A stretch of DNA of 64,000 nt from Acidobacteria subdivision 2 bacterium RH1 MAG20 (GCA_002197545.1 NFUO01000749.1:23438-87437); one strand, 5' to 3'. Numbered from the stretch's first letter, positions 1 through 9,970 are shown. Program-made: numbers and translations. The notes: a model not told the origin generated them from the sequence alone.

Positions 1-625
1 TATGTCGTACACCCCGGCCAATCCGCCGGGCCGACGAAATAACAATCGGTACAAACAGCAGCAGCACCCACGCCAGCTTTCCGCCAACAACCACCACCAC
101 GCCAATCGTGAAGAGGAGCGTGAATAGTTGCTGAAGAAAATCGCTCAGCACCGTTGACATCGCATATTGCACCCGCTCGATATCATTGATCAGCGTAGAT
201 AAGAGTGTGCCGGTACTGTGTTTCTGAAAAAATGCCACCGAACGTCGCAAAATTGCATCGTACAGATCGTTGCGAAGGTCCGTGATCATCCCGAACCCTG
301 CATAATTCACCAGATACGTTCCCGCGTAATCACAGACTGATTTCAAGAGCGCAGAAACTACGAGTGCATAGGCAACAACAGTCCATGAATTGTGAAAATG
401 GCTGGGCACAAGGAAATTCAAATCAAGTGCCCAGTCCGTATGCGGCACCGGGAATCGCAGGACATTCCTCGATTCCTGGGGGCTCAATATCTTGTCGAAG
501 ATCGGCCTCACCAGCAGAAGCCGAAACGCTGTCATGGCACCCACCACCGCCATCAGCGCCACCGACCCCAGCGAATACAGCGCATAGGGCCGCACGTAGA
601 GCAGCAACCGCCAGATACGCCTCAC
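1..625 (-). CDS. ABC exporter, MsbA-like transmembrane half (partial)
   Basis: N-terminal 208 residues of an ABC exporter; the rest lies beyond base 1. The reading frame is open from a GTG at 625, preceded by GGGAGA about 7 nt upstream, with in-frame stops just before it (TAG TGA near 650). It starts RRIWRLLLYVRPYAL and has hydrophobic segments at about residues 8-30, 75-95 and 170-195. Motifs such as DLRNDLYDAILRRS and FFQKHSTGTLLS..ND are typical of the intracellular loops of the MsbA / lipid-A exporter fold. Family knowledge: these homodimers flip lipid A or other lipids across the inner membrane using ATP. The start is 66 bp after the rapZ stop, and lptB/lptCA lie in the same run, which fits a lipopolysaccharide role. 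The nucleotide-binding domain is not visible, so a multidrug exporter of the same fold cannot be excluded. Confidence 0.85.
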   Translation of the reverse strand, partial: MRRIWRLLLYVRPYALYSLGSVALMAVVGAMTAFRLLLVRPIFDKILSPQESRNVLRFPVPHTDWALDLNFLVPSHFHNSWTVVAYALVVSALLKSVCDYAGTYLVNYAGFGMITDLRNDLYDAILRRSVAFFQKHSTGTLLSTLINDIERVQYAMSTVLSDFLQQLFTLLFTIGVVVVVGGKLAWVLLLFVPIVISSARRIGRGVRH

Positions 626-690
626 GCCATCACTCTCCCGGTCATCTTCATCGCGCTCGGCATCTCACTATTCTATTGACTATTCTTTCT

Positions 691-1608
691 CTAACGCGGC
701 ATGTCCCGGTGCGACGTCTTCACCCGATAGCCCGCAGATGTAAGCCGCTTCTTCATCTCTTCCGCAATAAACACCGACCGGTGCTGCCCACCCGTACACC
801 CAAAGGCCACCGTCAGGTAGCTCTTGCCTTCCTTGATGTAGTGCGGCAAAAGAAACTTCAGCATGTCCGTCGTCTTATCCAGGAACTCCGCAGTCTGCGG
901 AAATTGCCGGACATACTTTGCTACCTTCGGATGCTTTCCTGTCAGCTTGCGAAATTCAGGCACGAAGTGTGGATTCGGCAAAAAACGCACATCGAACACA
1001 AGGTCCGCCTCCGACGGCACACCGTTCTTAAACCCAAAACTGGCCGAAGAGATGGTCAGGTTCTGGTCGCTTGCCTCCCGCTCGAACTGGGCATTGATAT
1101 GCGCTCGAAGATCGTGCACATTGAACTTCGTCGTATCCAGCACGATGTCCGCGACATTCCGAATCGGGTCCAGTCGCTTCCGTTCCGCCCGGATCGACTT
1201 GACCACTGTATTCGTCCGCCCCATCGGATGCGGCCGCCGCGTCTCAGAGAAACGCCGGATCAGCGCATCCTCGCTTGCCTCCAAGAACAGTACCCGCGTC
1301 GGGAGTGCCCTGCGCACTCGCTTCAGGATCGCCGGAAACTCATCCAGCCGCATCCCTTCGCGCACATCCACCACCAGCGCGGCCCGCTCTATCTCAGTGG
1401 ATTGACGCACCAGATCGGCAAACTGCGGCACCAGCTCAAGCGGCAGATTATCAACCGAGTAATATCCAAGATCTTCAAAGGCCTTCAGGGCGGAAAGCTT
1501 GCCCGATCCCGACAATCCTGTCAGAATCACCAACTCGCCCTTACTCGCCGCCCCGGATACCTTTCCAGATACCTTCTTCGCAGTCTTCTTAGCTACCTTG
1601 CGTGGCAT
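691..1608 (-). CDS. rapZ: RNase adapter RapZ / P-loop nucleotide-binding protein
   Basis: RapZ/YvcJ family, 305 aa from ATG 1608 (AGGA 9 nt upstream; a TTG two codons earlier has no properly spaced site). In proteobacteria RapZ binds GlcN6P and controls GlmZ sRNA decay; in Firmicutes YvcJ is a nucleotide-binding protein. Visible parts: a basic Lys-rich N-terminal tail of about 25 residues, the Walker A loop GLSGSGKL, the family signature EDLGYYSVDNLP, and the conserved C-terminal half with FGCTGGQHRSV. The Walker A Ser/Thr after the invariant Lys is Leu here (codon at 1495-1497), which may weaken Mg-nucleotide binding. It lies 40 bp downstream of hpf in the hpf-rpoN-lptB neighbourhood, as in many Gram-negatives. 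glmU, a later step of the pathway RapZ controls in E. coli, is elsewhere in the window (50121). Confidence 0.93.
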   Translation of the reverse strand: MPRKVAKKTAKKVSGKVSGAASKGELVILTGLSGSGKLSALKAFEDLGYYSVDNLPLELVPQFADLVRQSTEIERAALVVDVREGMRLDEFPAILKRVRRALPTRVLFLEASEDALIRRFSETRRPHPMGRTNTVVKSIRAERKRLDPIRNVADIVLDTTKFNVHDLRAHINAQFEREASDQNLTISSASFGFKNGVPSEADLVFDVRFLPNPHFVPEFRKLTGKHPKVAKYVRQFPQTAEFLDKTTDMLKFLLPHYIKEGKSYLTVAFGCTGGQHRSVFIAEEMKKRLTSAGYRVKTSHRDMPR

Positions 1609-1648
1609 GAACAAATCCTAGCATCACCACAACTTCCCCAAAAGGAAC

Positions 1649-2275
1649 TCACGGCACCTCGATCAGCTCCATCTTTCCATCGCGCTTCCGGTGCAGAACC
1701 ATTGCCTGCCCGCCGTGGTCGCGGAAGACAAACACATCTCGATCCCGAAAGGCTGCCTCTTTCACCGCTTCCTCAAGAGACATCGGCCTCAAGGCCACGC
1801 CATCGGTCGATCGTGCAACATGCGGTTCTGACAATGGCGAGTGTGAAGGAAACGAATGGACCAGCATCGGCACTGCCTTCCGTCCAACACTGTTTTTCAC
1901 AGCAACCTTGCCGGTAGCAGACTTCGTCGCCACTACTTCAACTTCCGCGCCGTTACCGGCAACCGCAGTATCAGACTTCCCATGCCGCTTGATGGTCATT
2001 TTTTTCTTCTTATGCCGAATAGCCTGCTGCTCGATCTTGACCAACGCATCGCGCAGGGCAATCACCATCTCAGTCGATTTGCAGGCAGCCACCAGCTTCT
2101 GGTTCCTCGTTTGTATCGTCACTTCTGCTATCTGCCGATACTTGTCCGTGGCCAGAATCACATGCACATTACCTGAATTGCCCAGAATCTTTGCAATCCG
2201 AGCCAGGCCAGCTTCGGTCTGCAGCTTCAATTTCTTTGTGACGGTTGCCTGTCTGCCGGTGTACTCAACGTCCAT
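1649..2275 (-). CDS. hpf: Ribosome hibernation promoting factor, long form
   Basis: Long-type HPF (S30AE family), 208 aa. The N-terminal domain (about 1-100) has the beta-alpha-beta-beta-beta-alpha pattern that binds the 30S decoding centre. A variable linker of about 55 residues follows, then the C-terminal dimerisation domain (LRPMSLEEAVKEA ... VFVFRDHGGQAM ... DGKMELIEVP) that joins two 70S ribosomes into 100S dimers in other bacteria. I place the start at ATG 2275 because AGGCGAGG sits about 8 nt upstream. A GTG at 2317 would add 14 residues and overlap the rpoN stop by 11 bp but has no clear binding site. The gene follows rpoN directly, as in E. coli, so it is probably co-transcribed with it. 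Confidence 0.93.
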   Translation of the reverse strand: MDVEYTGRQATVTKKLKLQTEAGLARIAKILGNSGNVHVILATDKYRQIAEVTIQTRNQKLVAACKSTEMVIALRDALVKIEQQAIRHKKKKMTIKRHGKSDTAVAGNGAEVEVVATKSATGKVAVKNSVGRKAVPMLVHSFPSHSPLSEPHVARSTDGVALRPMSLEEAVKEAAFRDRDVFVFRDHGGQAMVLHRKRDGKMELIEVP

Positions 2276-2306
2276 ATCGATTACCTCGCCTTCTTCTTCG
2301 ATGCGG

Positions 2307-4058
2307 TCAGCGCACACGACGTTGGTGCGTACTGGGAATCTGCATATCCTCGCGATACTTGGCCACCGTCCGCCGCGTCACCTGAATTCCCTGCCTTTGC
2401 AACTCGGCCGCCAGTTGATCGTCCGTCAGCGGCTTGCGTTCGTCTTCTCCTTCAATCAATTTCTTAACCTTCCGCTTCAACAGGACCAGCGGCAGGTCTC
2501 CACCCTCGGGACCATTCACGCCTTCGGAAAAGAAGAAGCGCAGCTCAAACACTCCCTGCGGCGTATGCACATATTTGTTGGCCACCGCTCGGCTCACCGT
2601 CGAAGGATGCACTCCAATCTCCTCGGCAACCTCTTTGATCATCATCGGTTTCAGCGCATTGACTCCGTACTCCAGAAACTCCGTCTGCCGCCGCACAATC
2701 ACGTCGCACGTTCGCACAATCGTATTCTTCCGCTGCTCGATATTCCGCAGCAGTTGAATCGCGGACTTGTACCTCTCCTTGACATACTCCTTCACTTCCT
2801 TTTCCGTCTGTTTCTGTTGCAGCATCTTCCGGTAGCCCTGGTTCAGGCGAAGCGTAGGCATGTCCTCGTCATTCATCAGCACGACGTACTTGTCATCGCG
2901 CTTCACAAAGGCAACATCCGGCTCAATCAGACGGGCTTCGCTCTGGTTGTAACGCTGCCCTGGCCGGGGATCAAGTGTCCGTATAAATTCAACGCCCGCC
3001 TGCACCTCCTCTGCGGTGCGTCCACAGATTCGCGTTAACTCGCGCATGTCCTTCTTTTGCAGAAGAGCCAGGCAGTTCGTCACAATATTCATCGCAATAC
3101 TAAAGACATCTGCTCGTCCAGCGTCGTCAACCGCCTGCGATGTCTCCTCTGTCGCTTCGTCATCCTCATGGCTGCAGGCTCCATCGCCCGCCGCCATCAT
3201 CTGCCGCCGGCGCAGCACAATGGCCGCCTCGCCCTGTTGCGCGCATATCTGAATCAGCAGGCACTCACGAAGGTCTCGTGCTCCCACTCCCACCGGGTCC
3301 AGAAAATTGACGATCGATCGCGCCTCCTGGACAACCGCCAACAGCGCACTCCTCCGATCGTGCTTGTCATTCTTGCCCTCAGCAACAGCGGCGGCGGCAA
3401 TCTCAATGGACTCGCCACTCGCTTCGCCGTCGTAAATTTCATCTGGCTGCGGTTGCATTTGCAGGTAAGACGGCTTGCTCTTCATGCCACGTTCAAACGG
3501 AATAGGCTCAGCCGAGACGGAACTCCTGAACTGCGCCAAACCTTCCACCAGTTCCTCATCCGTCGCCGTAAGATAGCCATTTTCATTCAGATTCCCCACC
3601 ACCGACTCAGCCGCCGCCCGCAACTCCGGCGTCAGCGTCAACGAACCGAGCTGCCACGCTAAATGGTCGCTCAATGTACTTGGTTGTGAAAGAAAGTTCT
3701 CGAACGAAGGCTTGTCATACTCTTCAAAGTTCGAAGCAGTCCGAAACCCCGGATCAAGGTAGTCCTGAAAGTAACTCCCGAAGTCGATCTCATCGAATGG
3801 GTCTTTCTCCACCCGCTCGCTCTCCGCCGCGACCTCTTCCGCCGAGCGCTCACGATCGCCTTCCATTCCCGCCCGTTCTTCGAGCGAGACGCCGGCATCC
3901 TCAAGCTCCTCAAGCACCGGATTTTCCACCATCTCGGTGTTGATCATCTCCTTCAGCTCAAGCTTGTTCAGCGCCAACACGCTGACCATCTGCACCAATC
4001 CAGGGGTCAACACCTGGCGTTGCGAGACCTTCATATTCAGCTTGGGTTGCAGCAGCAA
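2307..4058 (-). CDS. rpoN: RNA polymerase sigma-54 factor
   Basis: Sigma-54, 583 aa, starting at TTG 4058 with AGAGAGG upstream. Region I (about 1-50) carries the Gln/Leu-rich segment (LLQPKLNMKVSQRQVLTPGLVQ). An acidic region II follows, then the core-binding domain, the helix-turn-helix (VHPSTVSRAVANKYVHTPQGVF) and the C-terminal RpoN box TRRTVAKYRE (about 561-570), one residue from the consensus ARRTVAKYRE; it recognises the -24 element. The middle domain is longer than in E. coli (477 aa), with charged low-complexity inserts around residues 205-235 and 285-310. It needs AAA+ activators, none of which is encoded in this window. The gene sits between lptB upstream and hpf downstream, the classical rpoN context. 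Confidence 0.97.
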   Translation of the reverse strand: MLLQPKLNMKVSQRQVLTPGLVQMVSVLALNKLELKEMINTEMVENPVLEELEDAGVSLEERAGMEGDRERSAEEVAAESERVEKDPFDEIDFGSYFQDYLDPGFRTASNFEEYDKPSFENFLSQPSTLSDHLAWQLGSLTLTPELRAAAESVVGNLNENGYLTATDEELVEGLAQFRSSVSAEPIPFERGMKSKPSYLQMQPQPDEIYDGEASGESIEIAAAAVAEGKNDKHDRRSALLAVVQEARSIVNFLDPVGVGARDLRECLLIQICAQQGEAAIVLRRRQMMAAGDGACSHEDDEATEETSQAVDDAGRADVFSIAMNIVTNCLALLQKKDMRELTRICGRTAEEVQAGVEFIRTLDPRPGQRYNQSEARLIEPDVAFVKRDDKYVVLMNDEDMPTLRLNQGYRKMLQQKQTEKEVKEYVKERYKSAIQLLRNIEQRKNTIVRTCDVIVRRQTEFLEYGVNALKPMMIKEVAEEIGVHPSTVSRAVANKYVHTPQGVFELRFFFSEGVNGPEGGDLPLVLLKRKVKKLIEGEDERKPLTDDQLAAELQRQGIQVTRRTVAKYREDMQIPSTHQRRVR

Positions 4059-4232
4059 ATCTTAACCTCTCTCATGCTCCGAAAATAATCCTGCAAGACA
4101 CATAGGATCAAGGTAACCCTGTTTGGCCACAGTCTACACGCCTACGCTCATTCTCGCTGTAAGTCTAACTCTGCTAAAGGCTGTGTAAGCCCCACCCATA
4201 GTGCCCATACTTACAACAGAAGTTGTACCGCA

Positions 4233-4961
4233 CTAACTCATCGAAAAATTTTCGCCGAGATAGACTCGTCTCACCTCGGGATCGCGCTCCAGCTCACCCG
4301 GCGTCCCCGTCCGAAAGATCCTGCCTTCATTGATGATGTAGGCCCGGTCTGTCACCGACAACGTCTCCCGTACATTATGGTCTGTAATCAGCACACCAAT
4401 CCCGCTCTTCTTCAGCCCGAAGATAATCTCCTGCAAATCCAGCACGGCAATCGGGTCGATACCCGAGAACGGCTCATCCAGCAAAATAAATGCAGGCTCA
4501 ATCGCAAGGCAACGCGCAATCTCTACCCGCCTGCGCTCCCCGCCGCTCAGAGCATATCCTCGCGTCTTGCGGACATGGCCCAGGTTCAACTGCTCAATCA
4601 ACTTCTCGGTGCGCGTCCGCCTGCTCTCCCAACTCAACTGCTGCGCCTCCAGCACCGCCAGAATATTGTCCTGTACTGTCAGCTTGCGAAAGATCGACGG
4701 TTCCTGCGGCAGATAGCTGATGCCATGGTTCCTCGCCCGCAGATACATCGGCAACCGGCTGATGTCCTGCCCATCGACCAGCACCCGCCCCGCATCCGGA
4801 CGCACCAGTCCCACAATGATGTAGAAGCTGGTCGTCTTCCCCGCGCCATTCGGCCCCAGCAGGCCCACGACCTCTCCCTGCTCAATCTGCAGGCTTACGC
4901 CCCGAACCACCTGACGCCCGCCATACGACTTGCCGATCTCCTCCGTCGCTAAAGTCTTCAT
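4233..4961 (-). CDS. lptB: LPS export ABC transporter ATP-binding protein LptB
   Basis: LptB, 242 aa, the cytoplasmic ATPase that powers LPS extraction by LptFG toward the LptC/LptA bridge. Visible motifs: Walker A GPNGAGKT (36-43), Q-loop [11 protein letters not shown], signature [16 protein letters not shown], Walker [13 protein letters not shown], and the switch His in [11 protein letters not shown]. Together these are diagnostic for the LptB branch. It overlaps the upstream lptC-lptA gene by 4 bp (ATGA), with AAAAAGGA before the ATG, so the two are translationally coupled. 174 bp separate it from rpoN. LptF and LptG are not in the window. Confidence 0.97.
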   Translation of the reverse strand: MKTLATEEIGKSYGGRQVVRGVSLQIEQGEVVGLLGPNGAGKTTSFYIIVGLVRPDAGRVLVDGQDISRLPMYLRARNHGISYLPQEPSIFRKLTVQDNILAVLEAQQLSWESRRTRTEKLIEQLNLGHVRKTRGYALSGGERRRVEIARCLAIEPAFILLDEPFSGIDPIAVLDLQEIIFGLKKSGIGVLITDHNVRETLSVTDRAYIINEGRIFRTGTPGELERDPEVRRVYLGENFSMS

Positions 4962-7453
4962 CGGTCCTTTTTCACCCGGGTCTCTGTGCGCACCCTCTGT
5001 TTGTTGTCCATTCCATTAGAAACCACAACGCTCTCATCTCCCGCATGGAATCGCAGCGACGTCCCCGACACAGTCCCCCGCGTATCATCCACAATCTTAG
5101 GTGGAGCAGCCGCCGTTCCCGTCATCACAAACATTCCATCGCTCGCCGTATAGACCACGCGCTCCCCCGTTGCGCGCCGCCCAGGCTGATCGATCTCGAT
5201 ATGCCCGGTCGCCACCACCCGCTCTACACTGCCCCCCATAAAACCGCTCTGGCTCGTCTTCTGCGCGCCATTGGAATTTGTCTTCTGCGCGCCACCTGCG
5301 CCAGCCTTGGGAGGCGCCTGCAAATAAACCACAGCCTCCTGCCCGCGCATATGTCCGTCCGCACTCTCAACCTGCACGCCCCCGGTAAAGTCCGCCTGCC
5401 GGGTCGCGTCGGAATAAGTCAGCTCACGGCTGACCACCCGCACAACCTCGGTCTTCCCCGTCCCCGGCTTTCCAGCACTGGCCTTCGCATTCCCCGCACT
5501 CGCCAGCACCGTATGCACAGCCATGGCAGCGCCCTGCCCAACCCCATGAGCCAACAGCCGCTTCTCCTTCTGTTCAAGCTGAAGCACTGGAGCCTCCACC
5601 TGCGAAGCTCCCTGCCAAAGCCGCGCCGGCCTTCCCTCCGCACCATAAAAGATCGCCTGCCCAGAGTCATGCTTAAACTCAGCGCGCACCGCCAGCACGT
5701 GCGCCGGTTCGCTCCCATTTCCAGACAGTTTATAGCTCGCCTTCACCGCCCCATCCGCCTCGGCATCTCCGGTCTGCTGCTGCATCACGACCCGGTCCAC
5801 CCATAACATGCTTCCGGCATTCGTCAGTTGGACTGCACCCGTCAGCGTCAATCTCTGCGTCGCCCCATCATAGACAGCCCGCGCTGCCGTAGCTTTCTCT
5901 TCCTGCGGCGCACTCGCATCCCCGGGTTTCTTCATCGGCGTCTGGGTCAACACCACATTGCCTTCCTGAACGGCCGTCGAAATTTCATCCGCAGGACTCC
6001 CTGCATGACCCACCACCACAGGCCTGAAGTGGACCTCCAGTCCATCTCCCGAACTCGTGTTCACTACGCCCGTAGCGCTCACCCGCCGCAGCAGAGTATG
6101 CCCGGCTCCATTCACCACCGAAAGCCGCTGTACACCATCCACGGGCACAAAATGCGCCGTCAAAACATCTCCGGCCAGATCGCTGCTCGTCATCGTCACG
6201 TGCCCCGGCTTACCCGCCGGACTCGCCACCTTCAATCGAGCGTCTCCGGTAGCCTTCGCATCCTGTAGCTGTGTCTTTCCCGCCCTGTCCGAAACCAGCG
6301 CAAGCTCCACCTTTCCTGCCCCAAGATCGCGTTCGCTCCACGGCGCATTCGCCGCATCGGAAGTACGAACCCGCTCGTGCAGCTTTACCGCGCCAGTCAG
6401 CACAACATGTTGAAGCCGCCCCGCCTTATCGAACGCACCCTTCCCCTCAACCGCCTCCCCCTGCGCCTGACGCAACGCTCCATCCGCCAGATACCGCACC
6501 CCACCTGTAAGCACTGCCGACTGCGGCTTACTCTCCGCACTCAACAAAACATTGCCCCGCGGAGCCACCACCCTCCCTCCATCGCCATCCGTCAACGTCA
6601 CCGCGCCTTCAGCCTCCATCCGCTCAGCCGACCCATCGTCTCGCAGATGCACCACCATCCGCTGCGCCGCCACTGTCTGCCCTGCCTCTGCTCTTGCTCC
6701 ACCCACCAGCACATACTTCGCCTGCGTCAGCACCACCTGCCGGTCCGGCCTGTCCAACTCCGCCCGCGTAGCCGTCAGCGTCACCGGCTGCCCCTGCTGC
6801 AGCCCCACCACCTTCACCGCCGAGTGCAACACCACCACGCCTGTATCCGAGTCATAGTCAGCGCCCACAGCATGGCCCGTCATCCCGCCAAACTCAAACT
6901 CAATCTCCTTGTCCGTCGCAGCCACTCCCAGCTTCTGCATAAAGACCAGGCCGCTCGTCTTCACATGGATCATCCGGGCATCCGCCGCCCCCGGCTCGCC
7001 AACACCCGGCTCTCCTCCCGCCGCGTACTGCCGCTTGCCTTGAGCGTCCGCTGGAGCCGGGGCCTGTAAGTCAAGATGCACCTCACCCGTGGCCGTCGCC
7101 ACCTGCTCCTTCTGGTCATACTCAAACTCGCTGCCATAGATGCGGTCCGCCCTGTCCGATTTGTGTCCATACACCACAATCCCGACATCATGCAGCGTAT
7201 ACGTCCCATCCTTGTGCTGCAGCGCCTTCGCCGCATGAATCGTATAGATCGTTCTTCCGCCCAGGGACTGCGAATACGTAAACGCGTTCGTCTCCTGCTG
7301 AATATCAGCCCCCAGCTTCCCCGGAAGTTCCGTCAGAAAGCGGTGCGCCCGATAGTGCGCATAGCCTAGAAAGGCGGCAATCACCATCACCAGCAGGCCC
7401 GCGCCCACCAGCAACCATATCCTCAGCCTTTCTATCGATATCGAAATACGCAT
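4958..7453 (-). CDS. LptC-LptA fused periplasmic LPS-transport protein
   Basis: An 831-aa protein (835 if GTG 7465 is used; ATG 7453 has AAGGTGG 8 nt upstream). It has one N-terminal transmembrane segment (about residues 10-32). An LptC-like beta-jellyroll domain follows (about 35-150; [25 protein letters not shown]). Then come several OstA/LptA-type repeats with runs such as [27 protein letters not shown] and [31 protein letters not shown]. Family knowledge: LptC anchors the LptB2FG complex and LptA bridges the periplasm; here both roles appear on one chain. Coupled to lptB by a 4-bp overlap. It starts 47 bp from the divergently transcribed 7501 gene. E. coli LptC is 191 aa and LptA 185 aa, so this chain is over twice their sum and may span much of the periplasm alone. 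Confidence 0.88.
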   Translation of the reverse strand: MRISISIERLRIWLLVGAGLLVMVIAAFLGYAHYRAHRFLTELPGKLGADIQQETNAFTYSQSLGGRTIYTIHAAKALQHKDGTYTLHDVGIVVYGHKSDRADRIYGSEFEYDQKEQVATATGEVHLDLQAPAPADAQGKRQYAAGGEPGVGEPGAADARMIHVKTSGLVFMQKLGVAATDKEIEFEFGGMTGHAVGADYDSDTGVVVLHSAVKVVGLQQGQPVTLTATRAELDRPDRQVVLTQAKYVLVGGARAEAGQTVAAQRMVVHLRDDGSAERMEAEGAVTLTDGDGGRVVAPRGNVLLSAESKPQSAVLTGGVRYLADGALRQAQGEAVEGKGAFDKAGRLQHVVLTGAVKLHERVRTSDAANAPWSERDLGAGKVELALVSDRAGKTQLQDAKATGDARLKVASPAGKPGHVTMTSSDLAGDVLTAHFVPVDGVQRLSVVNGAGHTLLRRVSATGVVNTSSGDGLEVHFRPVVVGHAGSPADEISTAVQEGNVVLTQTPMKKPGDASAPQEEKATAARAVYDGATQRLTLTGAVQLTNAGSMLWVDRVVMQQQTGDAEADGAVKASYKLSGNGSEPAHVLAVRAEFKHDSGQAIFYGAEGRPARLWQGASQVEAPVLQLEQKEKRLLAHGVGQGAAMAVHTVLASAGNAKASAGKPGTGKTEVVRVVSRELTYSDATRQADFTGGVQVESADGHMRGQEAVVYLQAPPKAGAGGAQKTNSNGAQKTSQSGFMGGSVERVVATGHIEIDQPGRRATGERVVYTASDGMFVMTGTAAAPPKIVDDTRGTVSGTSLRFHAGDESVVVSNGMDNKQRVRTETRVKKDR

Positions 7454-7500
7454 CAACCTGCCCACCTTATCTTCTCATTACGGCGCGATAAAATAGACCC

Positions 7501-8157
7501 ATGGCCGATCAGCTCTACCTAAGCCTCTGGTTCCCCAACTTCCGCTTCGAGGCTCTCCCTGCCGCGCTGGTCTCGGTCCTGCGTCAGTTCACGCTCATCA
7601 GCGGAGAAAAACGCGTAGCTGCCGCCAGCGTCTACCCCATCAGCTTCACCGAGTCCCCCACCTACCAGCGCATCTACGTCAACGACGACCGTGCCCAGGA
7701 CTCCGAAGACTCCATCATCGAGAATGCCGTGGCCGAGGCCACCGAGCAGCTCCATGACGACATGGCCTACGAGTTCGAGATGAAGTGGAACCTCTGGACA
7801 CCCGAATCCGGAGACTCCAGTAATCCCGCTGCAGAACTCGACACCCTCTGGAAGCTCCAGCCCTCCACCGTCCGCATCATTGGCTTCGGCCCCAACTTCG
7901 ACGACGCCAGCTACGAGCAGAACGGCCACATCCGCATCGACTTCGGTCTGGACACACCCTGGGTCATGGACGACACCCTCGAAGACGCCGAACTCGACGA
8001 GCTGGCCCAGAAGCGCATCCAGCAAAATGTCGAAATGCTCTTAGCCTTCACCCTCTCCGTGGAAAAGCACTGCGCCATCAGCAGCCGCCTTCTCTGGACA
8101 GAGTCCGGCGAACCCCTCGCCGAAAAGCTGATAGCCCGGCTCCAACGTCTCAACTAA
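7501..8157 (+). CDS. Conserved hypothetical protein
   Basis: A 218-aa acidic soluble protein with no signal peptide, membrane segment or motif I can assign. It opens MADQLYLSLWFPNFRF and has a run of Asp/Glu around residues 155-170. Codon use and a strong third-position GC bias mark it as a real gene, and it ends in a clean TAA TAA. It lies 47 bp from and divergent to the lptC-lptA gene, so a shared promoter region is likely. No function is proposed. It looks like a lineage-restricted protein, but I cannot test that here. Confidence 0.75.
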   Translation: MADQLYLSLWFPNFRFEALPAALVSVLRQFTLISGEKRVAAASVYPISFTESPTYQRIYVNDDRAQDSEDSIIENAVAEATEQLHDDMAYEFEMKWNLWTPESGDSSNPAAELDTLWKLQPSTVRIIGFGPNFDDASYEQNGHIRIDFGLDTPWVMDDTLEDAELDELAQKRIQQNVEMLLAFTLSVEKHCAISSRLLWTESGEPLAEKLIARLQRLN

Positions 8158-8235
8158 TAATTAGTTATTTTTTATTTCACATTGGCTATTCTTTTATTAT
8201 TCTCCTGAGCAAAAAGAATTTTGCCAGAGGTTGCC

Positions 8236-9789
8236 TTGAAATCGAGCCCGGACCGTTTTACCCGTCGCGATGCCATTAAAACTTTTGCGCTCGCAGCGTC
8301 GGCCGCCAGCATCTCGCCTTCATCCCTGTTTGCCGATCCGATCCCGAACAGGAAAAAGCTGCCGAACATCGTCCTGCTCCTCTCCGATGATGTGGGTTAC
8401 GGCGACGTAAGCTGCTATGGGGCCAAAGTGGTCAGCACTCCCAATATCGACAAACTTGCGGCAAACGGGCAGCGCTTCACGGATGCCCATACAGGTGCAG
8501 CTACATGCACTCCTTCCCGCTATGCCGTGCTGACGGGTGAGTATGCCTGGCGCATCCCAGGCGCCCACATTCTTCCGGGAGACGCCGCTTTACTGATCGA
8601 TCCAGCCAGGCCAACGCTTCCGTCCCAACTGAAAAAGGCCGGGTACGCCACCGGCTGCGTGGGAAAGTGGCATCTGGGTCTTGGCGATGGCAACATCGAT
8701 TGGAACGGAGACATTCGCCCGGGACCGCTCGAAGTTGGCTTCGACTACTCCTTCATCATCCCCGCAACGCCCGACCGCGTCCCCTGCGTTTACATCGAAA
8801 ACCATCGTGTTGCCGGGCTCGACCCGAAAGACCCCATCACCGTCAGCTATCGCCATAACATCGGCACCGACCCCACCGGCACAGAACATCCCGAGATGCT
8901 GAAGATGAAGACGAGCCACGGCCACAACGACACCATCGTCGATGGTGTCAGCCGCATCGGCTTTATGAGCGGCGGCAAATCCGCGCGCTGGGTCGATGAG
9001 GTCATGGCGCCAACGCTGGTCAATAAATCCATCGACTTCATCGAGAAAAATAAAGAGCGGCCCTTCTTTTTATATCTGGCCGCAAGCGATATCCATGTTC
9101 CGCATATTCCCAACAATGAGTTTGTCAATACAACAGCATGTGGCATTCGGTGCGATGCGATCCATCAACTCGATTGGACCGTAGGCCAGATTGCCCACAC
9201 TCTCGACAGGCTCGGCCTGACGGACGACACGCTTTTCATCTTCACCAGCGACAATGGCCCGGTCGTTGATGATGGATATGCGGATGGCTCCGTCGAACAC
9301 CTCAACGGCCATCGCCCGGCCGGCGCGCTTCGCGGTGGCAAATATACGATCTGGGAGGGCGGCACCAGGGTTCCGTTCATTACCAGTTGGCCCCAGCAGA
9401 TCAAACCCGGCGTCTCGAACGCTCTGGTCGGCCAGGTCGATCTTGTAGCATCGCTTAGTGCCTTAGCCGGGGTAACCACTCCGGCCACCGTTCCCGACAG
9501 TATCAACGTACTCCCGGCTCTGCTGGGCAAATCTCCAGCAGGACGCGAATACATCGTCGAAGAAGCTAATGTTCTCGCCATCCGCAAAGGGCAGTGGAAA
9601 CTTGTCGATACGCGGCAGAAACCAGGCATACCGCTCGCTTCCGGGGCTGACAGCGACATGAGCCATTTCCAGCTCTACGATCTGTCTAAGGACATCTCTG
9701 AATCAGAGAACGTAGCGCATCTGCACCCTGAGCTTGTGCATGAACTGGCGGCAAAGCTGGAAGAACTGCGAAAGCTGAACCACAGCTAG
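8236..9789 (+). CDS. Tat-exported sulfatase (arylsulfatase family S1)
   Basis: Sulfatase, 517 aa. The start is TTG 8236 with AGAGG 5 nt upstream; an earlier TTG at 8221 would add 5 residues. The N-terminus has a twin-arginine signal (TRRDAIKTFALAAS..) ending near ADP. Catalytic features: NIVLLLSDDVGYGD (metal-binding Asp pair), the formylglycine motif CTPSR, in which the Cys is converted to formylglycine, then GKWHLG and FIFTSDNGP. These match S1 arylsulfatase / N-acetylgalactosamine-6-sulfatase-like enzymes, which remove sulfate esters from polysaccharides or aryl compounds in the periplasm. No formylglycine-generating enzyme or glycosidase is adjacent. It is a single-gene unit, followed by 266 bp of repeat-bearing spacer. 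Confidence 0.9.
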   Translation: MKSSPDRFTRRDAIKTFALAASAASISPSSLFADPIPNRKKLPNIVLLLSDDVGYGDVSCYGAKVVSTPNIDKLAANGQRFTDAHTGAATCTPSRYAVLTGEYAWRIPGAHILPGDAALLIDPARPTLPSQLKKAGYATGCVGKWHLGLGDGNIDWNGDIRPGPLEVGFDYSFIIPATPDRVPCVYIENHRVAGLDPKDPITVSYRHNIGTDPTGTEHPEMLKMKTSHGHNDTIVDGVSRIGFMSGGKSARWVDEVMAPTLVNKSIDFIEKNKERPFFLYLAASDIHVPHIPNNEFVNTTACGIRCDAIHQLDWTVGQIAHTLDRLGLTDDTLFIFTSDNGPVVDDGYADGSVEHLNGHRPAGALRGGKYTIWEGGTRVPFITSWPQQIKPGVSNALVGQVDLVASLSALAGVTTPATVPDSINVLPALLGKSPAGREYIVEEANVLAIRKGQWKLVDTRQKPGIPLASGADSDMSHFQLYDLSKDISESENVAHLHPELVHELAAKLEELRKLNHS

Positions 9790-9841
9790 AGCAAATAGAG
9801 CAAAATGCTCGTTAGTATAGCGTTTTGTCTTCCTTTTTGGT

Positions 9842-9876
9842 TGTCATTCCGCAGCGGAGCGGAGGAATCTGCGTTT
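9842..9876. repeat. Short dispersed palindromic element, type A
   Basis: Reads GTCATTCCGCAGCGGAGCGG then AGGAATCTGCG. The ends (CATTCC / GGAATC) and the centre are imperfectly self-complementary. It lies in the spacer after the sulfatase gene and codes for nothing. From general knowledge, such GTCATTCC...GGAATCTGC blocks are dispersed in acidobacterial genomes; only one copy is seen here. Confidence 0.5.
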
Positions 9877-9970
9877 GCGTGCCTATACACCATCAGGAAC
9901 ATCGCTCTAACCGCGAATTCAATTTGCCGCTTCAACTTCAGGAGCCTTCGCACTCCCACGTCAGGCAGGG

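Noticed and set aside
364..1917. A 517-aa plus-strand open frame across the ABC exporter, rapZ and hpf
   Set aside because: It is antisense to well-identified genes, rich in Arg/His/Pro as expected of a shadow frame in GC-rich DNA, and has no recognisable domain.
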